Positions 15,520 through 29,316 of a stretch of 64,000 nucleotides of DNA are shown here, in pieces. Numbering within the stretch: position 1 is the first letter of the stretch; each line of letters begins with the position of its first letter. The position numbers were made by a program, and so were the translations under genes. Under the pieces are notes generated by a model that was given only the letters and a program-made list of their open reading frames with translations, searched no databases and was not told the DNA's origin. The stretch is from Apis mellifera (taxonomy: Eukaryota; Arthropoda; Insecta; Hymenoptera; Apidae), in assembly GCF_003254395.2 (NCBI RefSeq), contig NC_037638.1, positions 15,299,086 through 15,363,085 on the forward strand. Direction: 5' to 3'.

Positions 15520-17380
15520 TTATATTGCTGGTCGCGAGCCGTGTCGGCCGATCGTTTCACGGTGATTGGTCGTCGGATTCGTCGCGGTTGCGGCGTCTTC
15601 GTCGCAAAGAACCATTAAAATCGACAATCGCCGACCGCTCTTTCTTCCTTAACGCCGATTCTCCTCGCGACTTTCCCTCTATTTTCATCGAAGAAGGGGG
15701 CGAAGGAGCACCGGTTTGCAATCGCCTCGCCTCGATTTAATCGTTTCGACTTCACGATTTAGCAAACGATTTGTCGAAGCCTCGATAGATTAAAATTGGC
15801 CGATTTTACGGGCAGGCGACGTCGTTAATGAGAGCGAGAGAGAGAGAGAGAGAGGATCTTGTTAATTACGCCGAGTTCGATCGCGCTTTTAATTCGTCAT
15901 TCCATTAGGCAAACACACCGTTTTCCAACGTGGCTATGTTGTAAATGATGATTATACGTCTGTCAGCCGAGTACTTTTTACATTTTTTTCCTCTTCTTTT
16001 TTCGGTTTTCGGCTTCTCTGGTGGATGATAAATCGGGGAAAAAGGCGATGGTAGGTTTTGTATTAACATTCCTTGGAAAATTATCAACAATTATCGGTTA
16101 TAGGATATTCCGAATGTATCCTTGAACTTTAGTATACATTCTCCCTTTGGTAAAATTCTTTTCACTTTCTTTTCAATTAATAACGCTTTTTCTTCAATTT
16201 CAATTTTATTCGATAGGCGGGAAAATCTTATTAGTGTAAAATATATTATGCTTAATGTAAGTAAGAATGATTATGATTGAAGTAAGATAGAAAAATTTAA
16301 AAATAATCGTAAAGTTTTATAATGATTTTAAGGATGTAGCGGAATATATGTAATATTAGGAAAAGAAATTTAAAGCATAGATCGAAGATCATAGGTATGA
16401 AAATGTAAAAGCATAAAGAAGAGTATGAAATTTGTAGTGATACTCGAATGAGATTCTAAGAATTTGAAATTAAATTTCTACTAAAATGCAAATCTAAGGA
16501 ATCCTTTCTATTATAATTTAATGTGATCAAAACAAATTTCCAAATATTTTAAAAATTCCTTTGGAATTTAAAATTAATTTAAAAGACCTTTATTCATCCT
16601 TCGTCACCGATATTTCAAATTTTCTTTTATTCCTTCCCTCGAAACAGGGAATGTCTTGTCATCACGAGGCTACAAATGATAAACAAAGATGGGTAAAGAT
16701 GGATCGATTTGTATCAGAAAAGCCTTTGGTAATTATTATTATTACGAGAGAATATCGACAAACACTTAATGCTAAACCTACTCGAAAAGGGTGGAGTATA
16801 TGGAGACTGTGCGTACAACAATCGAACTATTAATTTTCTACATCGATTGTTGCCGTGTAATTAATATATCAATCTAGGGAAGGCAATTATTTCGTGCACA
16901 CACTATTCTAGTCGCTCTGGTCGTTTGTCGAAAACTGCCGCTCTATCATTTGTCTAGTCGATAGCCACCGCCCTTTGCCACGCGTCACGCCACTTTCCGC
17001 CCTTTCAGTTATTCTCCCGATCACCAGTTGCCCTACCACGATCCCCCTGTCCCTGCGCTGTTCGCTTCAACGTGTTGGAAAACATCAAATCAAAAATAAT
17101 AAAACGAATTACACGATTGACTGTTCTTCCACCCCAAATGTAAAGTGATAATTCAATTCCCGAGTTTTTGAATCTCGAATGGAGACGTTGTTTTTTAAGT
17201 ACTTCTCGACTTTGGAAGGAAAAGAAAGTAAAAAAGAAGATATACGAAGCACTTGTCGATTTATTATATCGATTAAATTAATGTCTCTTTTGAAGCATTC
17301 ACAATTATATTTTTAGTTAGAAAAATTCCTTTTATGATTCGTAACAGGGAGGGAAAACGATATTGTAAAATGTATATTTT
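12909..17380. other. Non-coding stretch with GC islands
   Basis: GC-richer islands at about 13860-14280 and 15240-15860 are set in AT-rich DNA. The second contains a (GA)n microsatellite. Open frames in the islands are short, low in complexity and unlike known proteins. No gene is called. Confidence 0.5.
15483..15515. repeat. (GA)n microsatellite
   Basis: An uninterrupted GA dinucleotide run of about 16 units within a GC-rich island. A shorter GA run follows near 15834-15853. Confidence 0.9.
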
Positions 17381-18394
17381 ACACATTGTTTTATGATAAT
17401 TTAAAGATGATCTCTCTGACAACAATAAACGCTCGTTTTGATTCCTGACAGTTGAGAGAAAGAATATTTCTAGAAATCAATGTTTTTTTATTAAAGAACT
17501 TATACACGCATTGATGATAGAGAAATTTAAAGGTGATCTCATTTTGACTCCTGACAGTTGAGAAAAAGAATATTTCTCAGAAATCAGTATTTTTTTTATT
17601 AAAGAATTTACACGCATTGTTCTATGATAATAGAGAAATTTAAAGAGGATCTCAAATTTAGTTTTGATTCCTGACAATTGAGAAAAAGAATATTTCTCAG
17701 AAATCAGTATTCTTTTTATTAAAGAACTTACACGCATTGTTCTATGATAATAAAGAAATTTAAACATAATCTCAAATTTAATTTTGATTCCTGACAGTTG
17801 AGAAAAAGAATATTTCTCAGAAATCAGTATTTTTTTTATTAAAGAACTTACACGCATTGTTCTATGATGATAGAGAAATTTAAAGATGATCTCGCTTTGA
17901 CTCCTGCCAGTTGAAAAAAAGAATATTCCTGAAAATCAGTGTTTTTTTTATTAAAGAATTTACACTTACATTGATAATAGAGAAATTTAAAGAAGATCTC
18001 AAATTTAGTTTTGATTCCTGAGAAAAAGAATATTTCTCAGAAATTAGTATTTTTTTTATTAAAGAACTTACACGCATTGTTCTATGATAATAAAGAAATT
18101 TAAAGAGGATCTCAGATTTAGTTTTGATTCCTGATAGTTGAGAAAAAGAATATTTCTCAGAAATCAGTATTTTTTTTATTAAAGAATTTACACGCATTGA
18201 TAATAGAAAAATTTAACTTTTTTCTAATTCTAGTATGATCTCGTTTTGATTCCTGACAGTTGAGAAAAAGAATATTTCTCAAAAATCAGTATTTTTTTTA
18301 TTAAAGAATTTACACGCATTGTTCTATGATAATAGAGAAATTTAAACATGATTTCAAATTTAGTTTTGATTCCTGACAGTTGAGAAAAAGAATT
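17381..18394. repeat. Satellite-like tandem array, 9 units of about 107-121 bp
   Basis: The marker CTGACAGTTGAGAAAAAGAA, with variants, recurs at about 17443, 17551, 17671, 17791, 17903, 18017, 18131, 18252 and 18372. Several units are exactly 120 bp. Because 120 is divisible by three, the minus strand stays open across units, giving 126- and 105-codon frames made of 40-residue repeats that each begin with ATG. The peptide resembles no family I know, and the frame breaks at units of other lengths. I treat it as a satellite, not a gene. Confidence 0.9.
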
Positions 18395-20423
18395 TATACA
18401 AAGTATTATATATCATTTAAATAGGATGGTTAAATATTACTAGAATTAGAAAAAAGTTAAATTGAATCACGAAATGGAATTTGTTGAATTGAAATTTCGA
18501 CCGCCGACAAAGATTACACGTTATTCGAGACGTAATCGTCTGGTTAGTATTGGGCACGAGCGAGCAAGCGCTCCAGGAAGCGAGGTTTCCCGAGAAATCT
18601 CGGGCCTCGACGAGCGCTGATTTATACGAGAGCGTCGGCCCATCCTGACGAGTCGAATGCGCGGTGTTCGTAGAACTGGTGGGGCCGACGACAGAAAAGT
18701 AATTTTCCAAGAAGAGGCATCGGTCCACGATCCGTGTTACTCAATATACCAATATATAAACCCTCGCTTGAATATCGCACCCTGGGGAATCGCGATGGCC
18801 GAGTTTCCGGGGTTGAAAACGAGACCACCAACTCTCCCCAACCGCGTCCACGCTGTTTCGACCGCTGAGAGATCCGGAAATCGTTCATCCGTCCGTCAAT
18901 GAAAACGTCGTTTCGACGTATTTAATTAACACGACGAGTTGTCCTTGAGACAATATGTTCGAATGGATAATAATGAGTTTAAATAATATTATTTAAAAAA
19001 AAAATAGAAAGGAAAGAATAATCTTTAAAAGTGATAAAATTATGGCGGAAGAAATATTGAAAAGAGTAAAATGTATATTAAAATTAAACACTTTAGACAA
19101 CGAAAGAGATAAAAGTAAAATGGAGAATAATCTTCTATGAGAGATAAGAAGTGTATTTAATTAGAATAAACGTGTATTTTATTCAAATCTGAATATATTG
19201 AATAAAATATTTTAAAATATTTTTCAAAACTTATTTCTCGCTCGTTTTACATTTTTCCAATTAAAAATGCGTAGATTCCAACGGTTCTAATCTCAATCTT
19301 ACGTGTTAACACATTATTAACGTCAGTTCTACTTTAATACTCGCGATATTTCCGCTGTGTGAATACACGCATTTACAACTTTTTACAACTTGGCATATAT
19401 ATCTTTACTTTTATTAAAAATCGCATTTTTTCGTATCCTTTATTTAAAGATTTCCGTTTCGATAAATATCTTTCTTACGAAACGAAAAAAGTCCTCGAAA
19501 GAATTATGACACAACCAACTGCAACTTACACACGAAGATTACTCCATATTTAGATTAATTCGGGACAAAAAAAGCAATTATTTCATCATTTTCGAATGAA
19601 CTAATAACTCTTGCTCAACTTTACCTTTCGTCTCTATTCACAAACTTTACACAACGCAGAACAATACAGAAAAAATAAAATGAAAAGGAAGCGGACCAAG
19701 ATTCGTTCGTTCAATGCATTGGGGCGCATAACGCGTTACATTGTCACGAGAGAATCCTCTTGGGAACGTTGACTCATTTGCCAGGAGTATACGAATATGC
19801 GCGCACGAACGAGGGAGGGGAGAGAGAGAGAGAAAGAGAGAGAGAGAAAAAATGGTTAGTGGCTTCTAATTGCAGAAGTGACGACGCCGTAACTAATGAC
19901 CGGGAGACGACGTCCTGTCAGTATCCGCGACGAGACGGGGCGCCCCTCGACGAGGTGCGGACGAGCGCGCATTTTAAATACTCGAATGAAAAGCGTGGTG
20001 GCTCCTCTTTCTGCTTCCGGCGATCCCGTGTTTACCGTTCCGTAGAAATCGTTCGCCGCCGATCGCGCACCCCGATCCCTCTCTCTTTGCGTAAACCAGG
20101 TAGCCTCTTTTTATGGCATATTTACCGCAGCTCGAGATATATATATATATATATACATATAATATTTATTCGTTTAATTAGACAGCGTGGAGATTAGATC
20201 TCTAGGGATTTTAATTTGGTGATTTTTAAAAGAGAGAACTTCTTTTCTTCTATCTAATTTTACTTCGATGAAGTCATACTGTTTTTTACGTCTCCTTCAA
20301 CGTATATTGAAACGAATATTTTTTAGGGGACTCGTAGTCAAGTTTGAAGAGTAATGGAATGAATTATATTTTCTTTGCTTTCATGAGTTCAAACAATTCT
20401 TCTCTTACGATTTTGATGAGCGA
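18395..20423. other. Non-coding stretch with two GC islands
   Basis: Islands lie at about 18480-18900 and 19680-20110. The first contains a perfect small hairpin, CCCGAGAAATCTCGGG. The second contains a GA microsatellite. The overlapping frames there on both strands have no recognisable domains. The AT-rich DNA between them is featureless. Confidence 0.5.
19819..19849. repeat. GA/GAAA microsatellite
   Basis: Imperfect GA-rich run at the start of a GC-rich island. Confidence 0.8.
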
Positions 20424-20847
20424 TATTCAATACTTTTTATTTATTTTAATGCATTGTTATGATTAAAAAATTGGATTTAATTATTAAATCTTTATATCGA
20501 TAAATTATATATATTCGTATTCAATACTCTTTATTTATCTTAATGCATTGTTACGATAAATACGTTGAATTTAATTATTAAATCTTATATGTTCGTATTC
20601 AATACTCTTTATTTATCTTAATGCATTGTTACGATAAATACGTTGGATTTAATTATTAAATCTTATATCGATAAATTATATATGTTCGTATTCAATATTC
20701 TTTATTTATCTTAATGCATACGATAAATACGTTAAATTTAATTATTAAATCTTATATATGTTCAATACTTTTTATTTATCTTAATGCATTGTTACGATAA
20801 ATACGTTGGATTTAATTATTAAATCTTTATATCGATAAATTATATAA
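20424..20847. repeat. Tandem repeat array, 5 units of about 75-98 bp
   Basis: Each unit contains ATTCAATACTCTTTATTTAT or a close variant, then TTAATGCATTGTTACGATAA and TTAATTATTAAATCTTATAT. Units differ by deletions of the TATCGATAAATTATAT segment. The array is non-coding and ends at the edge of a GC-rich island. Confidence 0.85.
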
Positions 20848-23088
20848 TGGTATAAGGAAGAATGTTGGCGATAATTACGCTAATCGGCGGCACGTGAATC
20901 GGTCGACTGCGCCGTCTTTCGACGATACGAAGGACGGCGAAAGGCGGGCGAAAGTCGCCGGAAATAGAAACCGGGTGATGAGAGGGTGAAACGTTCTCGT
21001 CGCGAGGATGGAGCAAGATGGAAATCTGAGAAAGAAGTCGGTTTTAATAAGATGGCAACGCGGTCAAACAGCTCTTGAAACGCCTGTTATTTCAAGAGAC
21101 GAGAAAGAGATGTCTTGTCGGCAACGTTACATTCTTGCTTGCATCGCGCGCGACACGTTCGAGGAATCGTGCGCTTTCGCGACGCAACCCTCTCGAAACA
21201 CATCGGAGAACAGACGTTTACGTAGTTGTTATTCATTCATAGATTTAAGTTAGGTTAAGTTTAATTAAGGAGCTACGCGATAAATAAGCGTCATTCTCAA
21301 TGGATCAAAATTAATTAGTAATTAATTAGATACGTGGTGATAATCCTTCCGAATTTTACTAGACAAATCTAATTGAGTGAGAAAGTATAAATAAACAACG
21401 TGAAAGTAAATCAATTTATACATTTATCCAATTTTAAAGTTATTCAAATTATTTGCTTTCTGTTTGTTTTTAGAGATTATAAAAAAAATGCTTCTTAATT
21501 ATTATTTAATAATAGAAAGATTTTTTTTATTATATTTTTCTAAAAAATATACAATACTCTTTGATCTATATTGATTTCTCATTGCATATATACAACAAGT
21601 AAAGACAAATTTCTCAAATTTTTATTTTTATCCATTGACATACATAGATATCCCATTTGCCTATTGAAAAATAAACTTATCATAAACAATAACTTCAACT
21701 AACAATTTTGACAATTGACACATGGTAAGACAGATTCTCACAATCATCGACGTTTTCGCGTGAAACTGCTGCTACTAGGGAATCGAGTTTGAACAATGAT
21801 CCGCGATTTAAGGGCGAGCGGGAGGCACGCGCTCTGAGAAAATATATCTACTCTGGAGGACGGGTGGAAGGGCAGTGCAAGGGGGCAAATAAGTCGGTTC
21901 AGACAGGTCATAAGCCCGGCCACGAGGAGGAAGAGGGACGAAGCCAACTGTTTCGCGTCTTCATCAACGGCCCCGGTGAAGAGGGACCACCCATCAGGAG
22001 CAATATCGTTTCATCAGTCGCTAATATCACTGCTTCGAGTGGTTCAACACCTTGTAACGCCAGGTGGGACGTTAACGGCGCCGCAGGAAGCCCTAATGAA
22101 GACAAATCTTACCCAAAATGGCGTCCATACTTATTTCCTGCTCCGCCTTTCCCTTTCTTCCCCCATTCTTCCTCCGCTCCTTTTGTTCCTCCGCCTTTTA
22201 TCGAGCGTAATTAATTCGTCGTTCGCCACTCTCCATCTCTTCCCACTCACGGCGAATATTTCGATGAATTTCCCATAATTATATCGTGGAAACCAACGAT
22301 TCTTTTTGTCAAGTAATAAAGGACGACTGTATATATTTTCGGTATATACACGTGAGGTAAATGATACTCTCGATTGTATAAAAAAACGTAAAGAGAATCC
22401 GTCACGAACGATTTTCTTCCTTAATATCTTTGATCGTCTGTAAGAATAAATTTCTTACTAAAAGAAGAAATATTGTTACTTCTTTGTTAAATTGAAACTT
22501 TTCTCAAAAAGATGTATAAAAATAAAACAAAATCTTGAAAATATCGGATTTATAAACGATCACAACGAGAGAATGAAGCACAACTTTTGAAAAATTTAAT
22601 AAGAATAATTCTAATCAGTTAATAGATATTTATTTAAAAAATTACGTTTTCTACAAATTTTCTACAGATTTTTTAAATATAATAAAAATTGATCGAATGT
22701 GATGTTGATGATTATTTAAAAGAAGATCTTTCTCATCTTGAAATATGTTATCAGAGATATCATTCTGAACAAATTTTCTCTATTTGGTTTTAATTTCTTT
22801 TTATAAAATATGCTAATATTATATTTTAATATTTATATTTATATTTATATTTATAATATACAATTATAGGAATTCATTATAAAACTATCGATATTATATA
22901 AATATTTTAAAAATTAAAATCAAGAGATTATAACATATATATATTTAGTGAAAAGTTGTTTAAAACTTGAGTTTTTTAAAAAGCAAACGTGTCACCGTAA
23001 ATTACAAAGAATTCTTTCTCTGACATGAGAGGAAACGATGAATATTAATGAACTCGTATAGGTGAGATCGATAAATCGAATCAGCTGG

Positions 23089-23125
23089 CACGTCAAATTG
23101 ACGTGATAATTTCCTAATCACGTCA
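23089..23125. promoter_or_regulatory. Cluster of three TGACGTG (CRE/ATF-like) motifs
   Basis: CACGTCAAATTGACGTG at 23089-23105 is a perfect palindrome of two inverted TGACGTG motifs. A third copy lies at 23119-23125. A CAGCTG E-box precedes them at 23082-23087. TGACGTG is a core for bZIP factors of the CREB/ATF6/XBP1 type. Function is inferred only from motif density. Confidence 0.35.
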
Positions 23126-24443
23126 GAAAAATATTTTAATAATTATTTACAAAATTCTTACCATATTCTTAAAATATTAAGATCATTATTCTGAATAACT
23201 TTTCTTTACAGCATATATTGCATTTGATTTTTAAAATATTTATAAAAAAACTTTTATTGAACTTATAATATATAACATATATTGTATAAATAAAATGTAT
23301 TCATCATGAATTCTAGCGTATCTAAATAATCGTTTAATCCCTATACAACATAATTCAAAAGAAAAATTAATGGATTATAAGTTAGGTTTCATTAGTTACA
23401 GATTTTTACAAAATTCATCATGGGATGAATTAAATTATATAATTTCCTTATGATTACAGCTTTCTACATATTATTCGAAAAGAATACAAATATCCAAATA
23501 CACAATCTATTATAAGAACACAATCCAAATGAATTAAATCAGATTAGATTGAGCTTTAATGACCACCTCATAGAATCTAAACAATAAAAAAAAGAAAAAA
23601 TCAACTATAGATTAGTAATAATTTTCACACAATTCATCATGAAATTTACATTAAATTTATATAATTTACTTAATGATTCAAACAATCGCGAATTATCGAC
23701 GAAACATATATACGTAATGAAATCCAAATTTATCAAAATTTTGAAGATTAAAACTATGCATAGAAAAATAATTCCAAGACGAAACGATAAATCGAAATCG
23801 ACAGAGAAACATCTTTTGAATAATAATCCAACCGATATATTTCTCGCTCGCCAAGGATTTCCAACTTACCCCCCGAGATCGAGTTCAATCGAACAGACTT
23901 CCCGCGGCTTCGTTCCGTTGACCGTTTCCCCGAACATCAAAGGCGCGAGAGAACGAAGAAGCACGTGCTTGCCACGGGACATACGCGTATTCGTGAACGC
24001 GAAATCGGGACGAGACGAGCCGCGAAGAGTAAGAAAATCGCATTTATAAACCGGCGAAAAATCAAACGATAAATCTCCACGTGCAGGGGTTGCTGCGGCG
24101 GTTCCTGCCCTTGGGCCTAAACGACTAAATAAGTGTTCCAATTTCAAAATTACCCGCTAAACGATTTGTGGGCCGGCAGAAAATATATCGTTGACATGTG
24201 GGCAAAGCCCCTCGGGTTAGCCGGGGGTGGGGGTGGAGGAAGTTGGAGGCGCGAGATGGAAAAAGACGGGGGGAGGGGGGCACGGACAGACGGAGAAACG
24301 CGAGGGGAAGGGGAGGGAAAGAGCGAGAAGAGAGAAAAAGGACGACGCGCATGGTTGCCGCTGGGAGACAAATGACCGCCGACCGACGGAAGACACATCC
24401 AAATTGCTCCACGGTGTCGCTGTCCCGCCTCTTTTTACGTACG

Positions 24444-24471
24444 TCTCCCTCCCTCCCTCTCTCTCTCCCTC
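24444..24471. repeat. CT-rich low-complexity run
   Basis: CTCC/CT repeats in a GC-rich island whose preceding 200 bp is strongly G/A-rich. This composition opens long frames in several registers at once, so I call no gene here. Confidence 0.75.
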
Positions 24472-27400
24472 GCGTATACGTTCTTCACGTGGCTTGGTCA
24501 CGAGCGAACGACCTATTAGCAAAATATTCGGGGAAGCGGCGACGCGTGCCACCGAAGCGCGAGCTTTTCTAACGAGTATTTTGATACAGGCGATGCCTCG
24601 GATGTTGGCCCGTCACCGGTCAGCCTCCGCCTTATTTATAGGTATACGCTCGTTCGAACTTCCCTCTGCTACGAGTGGAGGGGGTAATTGAGGTATCTTC
24701 CACGAGGGGGTGGGTCGCTCCTTTCCAAGTATCCGAGTAGTATCTTTGACTTTTTGAAACGATTTTTCTGATAGATTCTTTTTTCTCCACGAGCTTCGTC
24801 GGAAAATGTGATAAAATTGATGGTGCATCGAAAGATGTCGGGGAAATTCTGTGCCATTTTAGATTTTTAAATTTAACGGTGGATGGATCAATTTGAGTGT
24901 TTTTTTGATTGAGTAATTCTTTGTCATTTAGTTTCTTCAGTCCGTTCTGTTTTTGAGTAGATTATGGACGACGTTTAATTGGTGATATTGATGATATTAG
25001 ATATTTAAATAATCTTTGATTTAACATAATTAAAATCGGTCATTTTGTTATTTAGTTTTGAATTTAGATTCTCGATGAAGAAATTGATATGAAAATGATA
25101 TTAAGAAATGATAGAAAGAATTGGCATTATTTTCTATTTCTAAATTTGGAATACTTTTAAGAGAGTGATTGTTTTTTTTCTCTAAATTGGAAACTTGAAT
25201 TCTCCTTATATTCGAATAAGTTTTCGACGAATTATTTATTTGTAAATGATTAATATGATAATAATTCGTTTCTTGGATTTTTTATTTCCATTTCATCCGA
25301 TTTTTAGTCAGAGCAACATAAAATCGAGATAATTTTGTAGAAAATGAAATTGCTTTTTTCCAAATAGCTTTCTGCTTAAAAACTTAAATTGATCATTTTA
25401 TTTTCGAATTTTTGCTATATTAAAATTCCAAATTTAAATTCTTCTTTGATTTTTCATTTTCATTATTAAGTATACTTTCGTGAATTGAAATTCTTAATAT
25501 ATAAATATTCCACTTTATATTCTAATATCCCGATCATAATTTATACACGAAATTAAAGATATCATTATGATAATAACAATTAAATGATTCATCTATGTGA
25601 TTCCAATTATTTTTATTGGAAAAATAATTAAAAAACATAAAAATAATGAAAGTATAATATAATTAATGAGAATATATTGTGAAATCTATGATCAAAGATA
25701 ATTATCAGACATTATTAAAAATTAGTGCAATGTACGATATACATTCACCTACGTATACAATAGAATAATAATATGATAGAAAATGTGATAGAAGATTGTT
25801 CAAATGATAATAGAAGCTTGAAAATGTAAAAAGTAAAAGTGTTAACTCTAGAATTGATTAAAGAAAATAAATTAAATTCAAGGAAATGGTCGATTAACAA
25901 AAATTCATCATCATTATCATTAAATATTTATAAAAAAAAAACTTTCAAATAACTATTCGATTATTCGATTCGATTTATATTTTATTTACCAATCAAATAA
26001 AATAATCTTTATATATATAGACAAATTTTTAATATCGTCGAATGCTTTTTTTTAAATAAATAAAATTTCACATAAAGAAAAATAATTCTTCTTTCATCAT
26101 CAAAAATTTCTTTATCCCAGAAATTTATCTCCCTTTCTATTAACAGGTAATACGTGTATATAAGTATAGACTCTGTGCAGTATTTCATATTACCGTTATT
26201 TCACCATTTTCCTTCTATATCCCATCGATGTATTCCATTTCAATTCTTCTCAAGCACCAATTATTAGCAACGTGTATGCTGTGCATACAAATAACTAGAA
26301 CATATATATATATATCTTATCTTAATAACATGGAATGAATAAATCGATTAACAGTCGATTAAAATACCTTCACCGAATTTTCCACTTATCGCGATACAAT
26401 AAATTTATGAGATAATTTATTTATCGATTGAAGTAGCCTCGTTCAATCGAGCAACAAACTTTTATTCGATCCGTTTACACTGTCCTTTCTTTTCCCTCTC
26501 CCCTCCATTTCTCTCTCTTCTTTCGCGATTCATACCGCTAACCGGTCGGCTAGTTTTTCGTCTCGCTCCAAAAATCACGCCGATGGGGCTTTGCAGGCCC
26601 CGTTCATCCAGTATATACCTGTCCGCTACTCGATAATTCCGTATTATACACGCTCCTACTTTCTTTCCGATCGCTCTTATCCCCTTTGTTCGTGCATACA
26701 CCTTGATATCCGAAGTGGTTGCTGTACGCATTATTCTCCTGTTTTTTTAATAAAATTCGTAACAGTGATGATGGATATTTGAAATATTCTTGGGAATTTA
26801 TGAATTATTTTACACGTGAAATTATTTTGTGAATAAAAAAAAAAGAAAAATACTCTTATACTTTGAGAGATATTAAAAGATATTATGATTACGATTTTGT
26901 AATCCATTAACAGAAAATTATGATGTTTCTGATATTTTGGTATATTATTTAAATTTGATGACGAAAAATCGAGACGAAGATTTATCGTTTAGATTATTAG
27001 TGTGAAAATAATATTTTTTTTTTAATTTTTTTCTATGTTTTTTTTTTTTTTTTTTTATATATACAACATAAATCCAAAGGAATAATTTTATTGAGCAATT
27101 TTTCTTGATTTCTTTGTTACAAATGGATTTGTTCCCCTCTTTCTGCAAGATCCTCAATTATTACGAATTAAACGTTTTAGAATTTGTAAAGATTAGTACT
27201 TTATAAAGTAACACTTAACTTATTGTTGGAATTGAGAAACGATTATGCAAAAAAAGCAATTACCGAGTAACGATCAACTGGAGAACGGAAAAACATGGTT
27301 ATTTCAAATTCTTCCGCATGCATCTGAAGAACGTAATGATTTTTGCGCGGTCGAATGACGCAAGGATCTTTTGTGAATGACTGAGAGAAGAAAATGCAAC

Positions 27401-27484
27401 ATTTCATGCGTTATTCGTACGAACAATACACGTTCCTTGATTTGTTGCAGATTTCTTTCTCGTTATCGAAATCTTTTCTTTTCT

Positions 27485-27507
27485 AAAAAAAAAAAAAAAA
27501 AAAAAAA
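27485..27507. repeat. Poly(A) tract of 23
   Basis: Homopolymer of 23 A. I saw no target-site duplication or retroposon body beside it. A T19 tract lies at 27038-27056. Confidence 0.9.
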
Positions 27508-29286
27508 TAAAAGATACTTTTATCAATACATCTACTTTCAATTTCATTTAGATATATGTTTATACGCGTTTTATTGAGAAATCGAAACCTTTCTCTTTTC
27601 ATTATTCTATTCTGTATATACTTTCCAGAAAACGGTATAGTCGTTAAATACGATTGAATCGAAACTTTAAAAAAAATTATCTTATCCAATGAGTCAGTCA
27701 GCAAAGATCGATCATTGTTCTAAGCAAGAAAATTGTATTCACGGTTCGACAGTTTGAAATTAACAAGAAATACTTAACGAATAATTTATTAAACCGTTGG
27801 ATGATCGTTTCAAGATCGATTGCTTTTAATTTCGTCTATTCTGTTTTATACAACACGATTCGTTAAATCCTTGTCCATACTTTAATGGCAGAATCTAAAA
27901 AAATAAAAAATATAACTTATGATTAGTTTTCAAGTAATAGAAGATTAAAGAAAATATTCGAAATTCCCGCCATGTGCTTCGAAATCCTTATTTTTTGTTG
28001 CATATGTAATAAATTTCAAATTCTAACGAAATCTCAGAAATCAAGTAATCTAATGGAGGCCATTAGATGAAGTAAAGAAAGTATTCTAATTTTAAAACTG
28101 ATTATAAAATATATGTTACGTATAATCAAGTATTTGGATGATTTTTGAGCAAAATCAAAATGGCTACCTCACGATCGTACTTGAGCAGGCGCATTTTCAC
28201 GAAGTCATGTTCATTTGAATTATCCTGATTTATCATTATCATCGCAACTTTTATTATCCAATTATTCTACACGAGTATTTCATTAAAAAGAGTTTTATAT
28301 AGATATAGTAATTTACATACCACTTATTAATTCGTGTATACATATTCTAAAGTTTATTAATTTTTAAAACATATTATTTACCTTATAATACAATTCAATC
28401 TTTGTAATTCGAAAAAAAGAATTTGTAATTTTACTCATTATTCACATTATTTTTATCAGAGTAACTCGACTGTTCTAAATCCAACTATTATCTATACTAT
28501 ATAAAAATATAATTTAATAGATACTTATATAAAACGTATACGAAATAATATAAGTAACGAATTTTGTTTTCCATCAAAATACCAAAACAATAAATTTTCT
28601 TCTATCCACAACAATTCGAAGATCTTATTTTTTCCCTTTCGAAATTTGAATTTTTACGCACAAAAAGGAAATACACAGCAGGCAACGGTACATCGTCGTT
28701 TCATTTCGCGACTTGTTCACTTCGACCCGTAAAAGGTCGAAATTTACGACAACACGCGTGGATCAACCTCTGACACAGAAGACCACCTATCGATCCCCAT
28801 CGGAACGCGAGATTAAAACTCAAACTCAACAAAGATCGATATTTTCGAAAGAAAAAGAGAAAAGACGAAATTCGAAATGGTGAAAGGGTAGGCCGTGTCT
28901 CTGTCACGTGTACTCTATCGCAACAGTATCAACAACGGATGGACACGCCAATTGGCGTGCGGAAACTCGGCCTGGCCGGTGGTTCGAGCGATGACTTCCG
29001 CTTGAAGGGCCGCCGTATGTCTGCGGATTAACGCGTTAAAAGAAAATTTACGTTGATAGCTTATTAATGGCGGACGCGAGACGAATGACGTCGGTGCTTT
29101 TAATATATTCGCGGCTGTAATCGGCCAAGAGATGCCGACCAAGGAGGAAACTTCCAAGTTAATGACGCACGACCGCTTTGGAACTTTGTAATCTGTGCCT
29201 GTAACAACATCCTTCACGAATCCTTTTCGAATAGTTTTCCCCCTTTTTTCTTCCCGTTATCCTTTTTTTTTAAAAACGAAAGATCC

Positions 29287-29316
29287 TTCGTTTCGTTTCG
29301 TTTCGTTTCGTTTCGT
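29287..29316. repeat. (TTTCG)n pentanucleotide microsatellite
   Basis: About six consecutive TTTCG units at the edge of a GC-richer island. Confidence 0.9.

Noticed and set aside
17477..18197. Two minus-strand frames made of 40-residue repeats
   Set aside because: They follow from a 120-bp satellite period. Units of other lengths break the frame, and there is no sign of a real gene.
24133..24691. Several overlapping frames of 80-154 codons on both strands
   Set aside because: The DNA is G/A-rich and then CT-rich, which removes stop codons in all frames. The products are Gly/Arg/Lys or Pro/Ser low complexity without a known domain.
27485..27507. A23 tract as the tail of a retroposon
   Set aside because: No retroposon body, gene-like sequence or target-site duplication is visible beside it.
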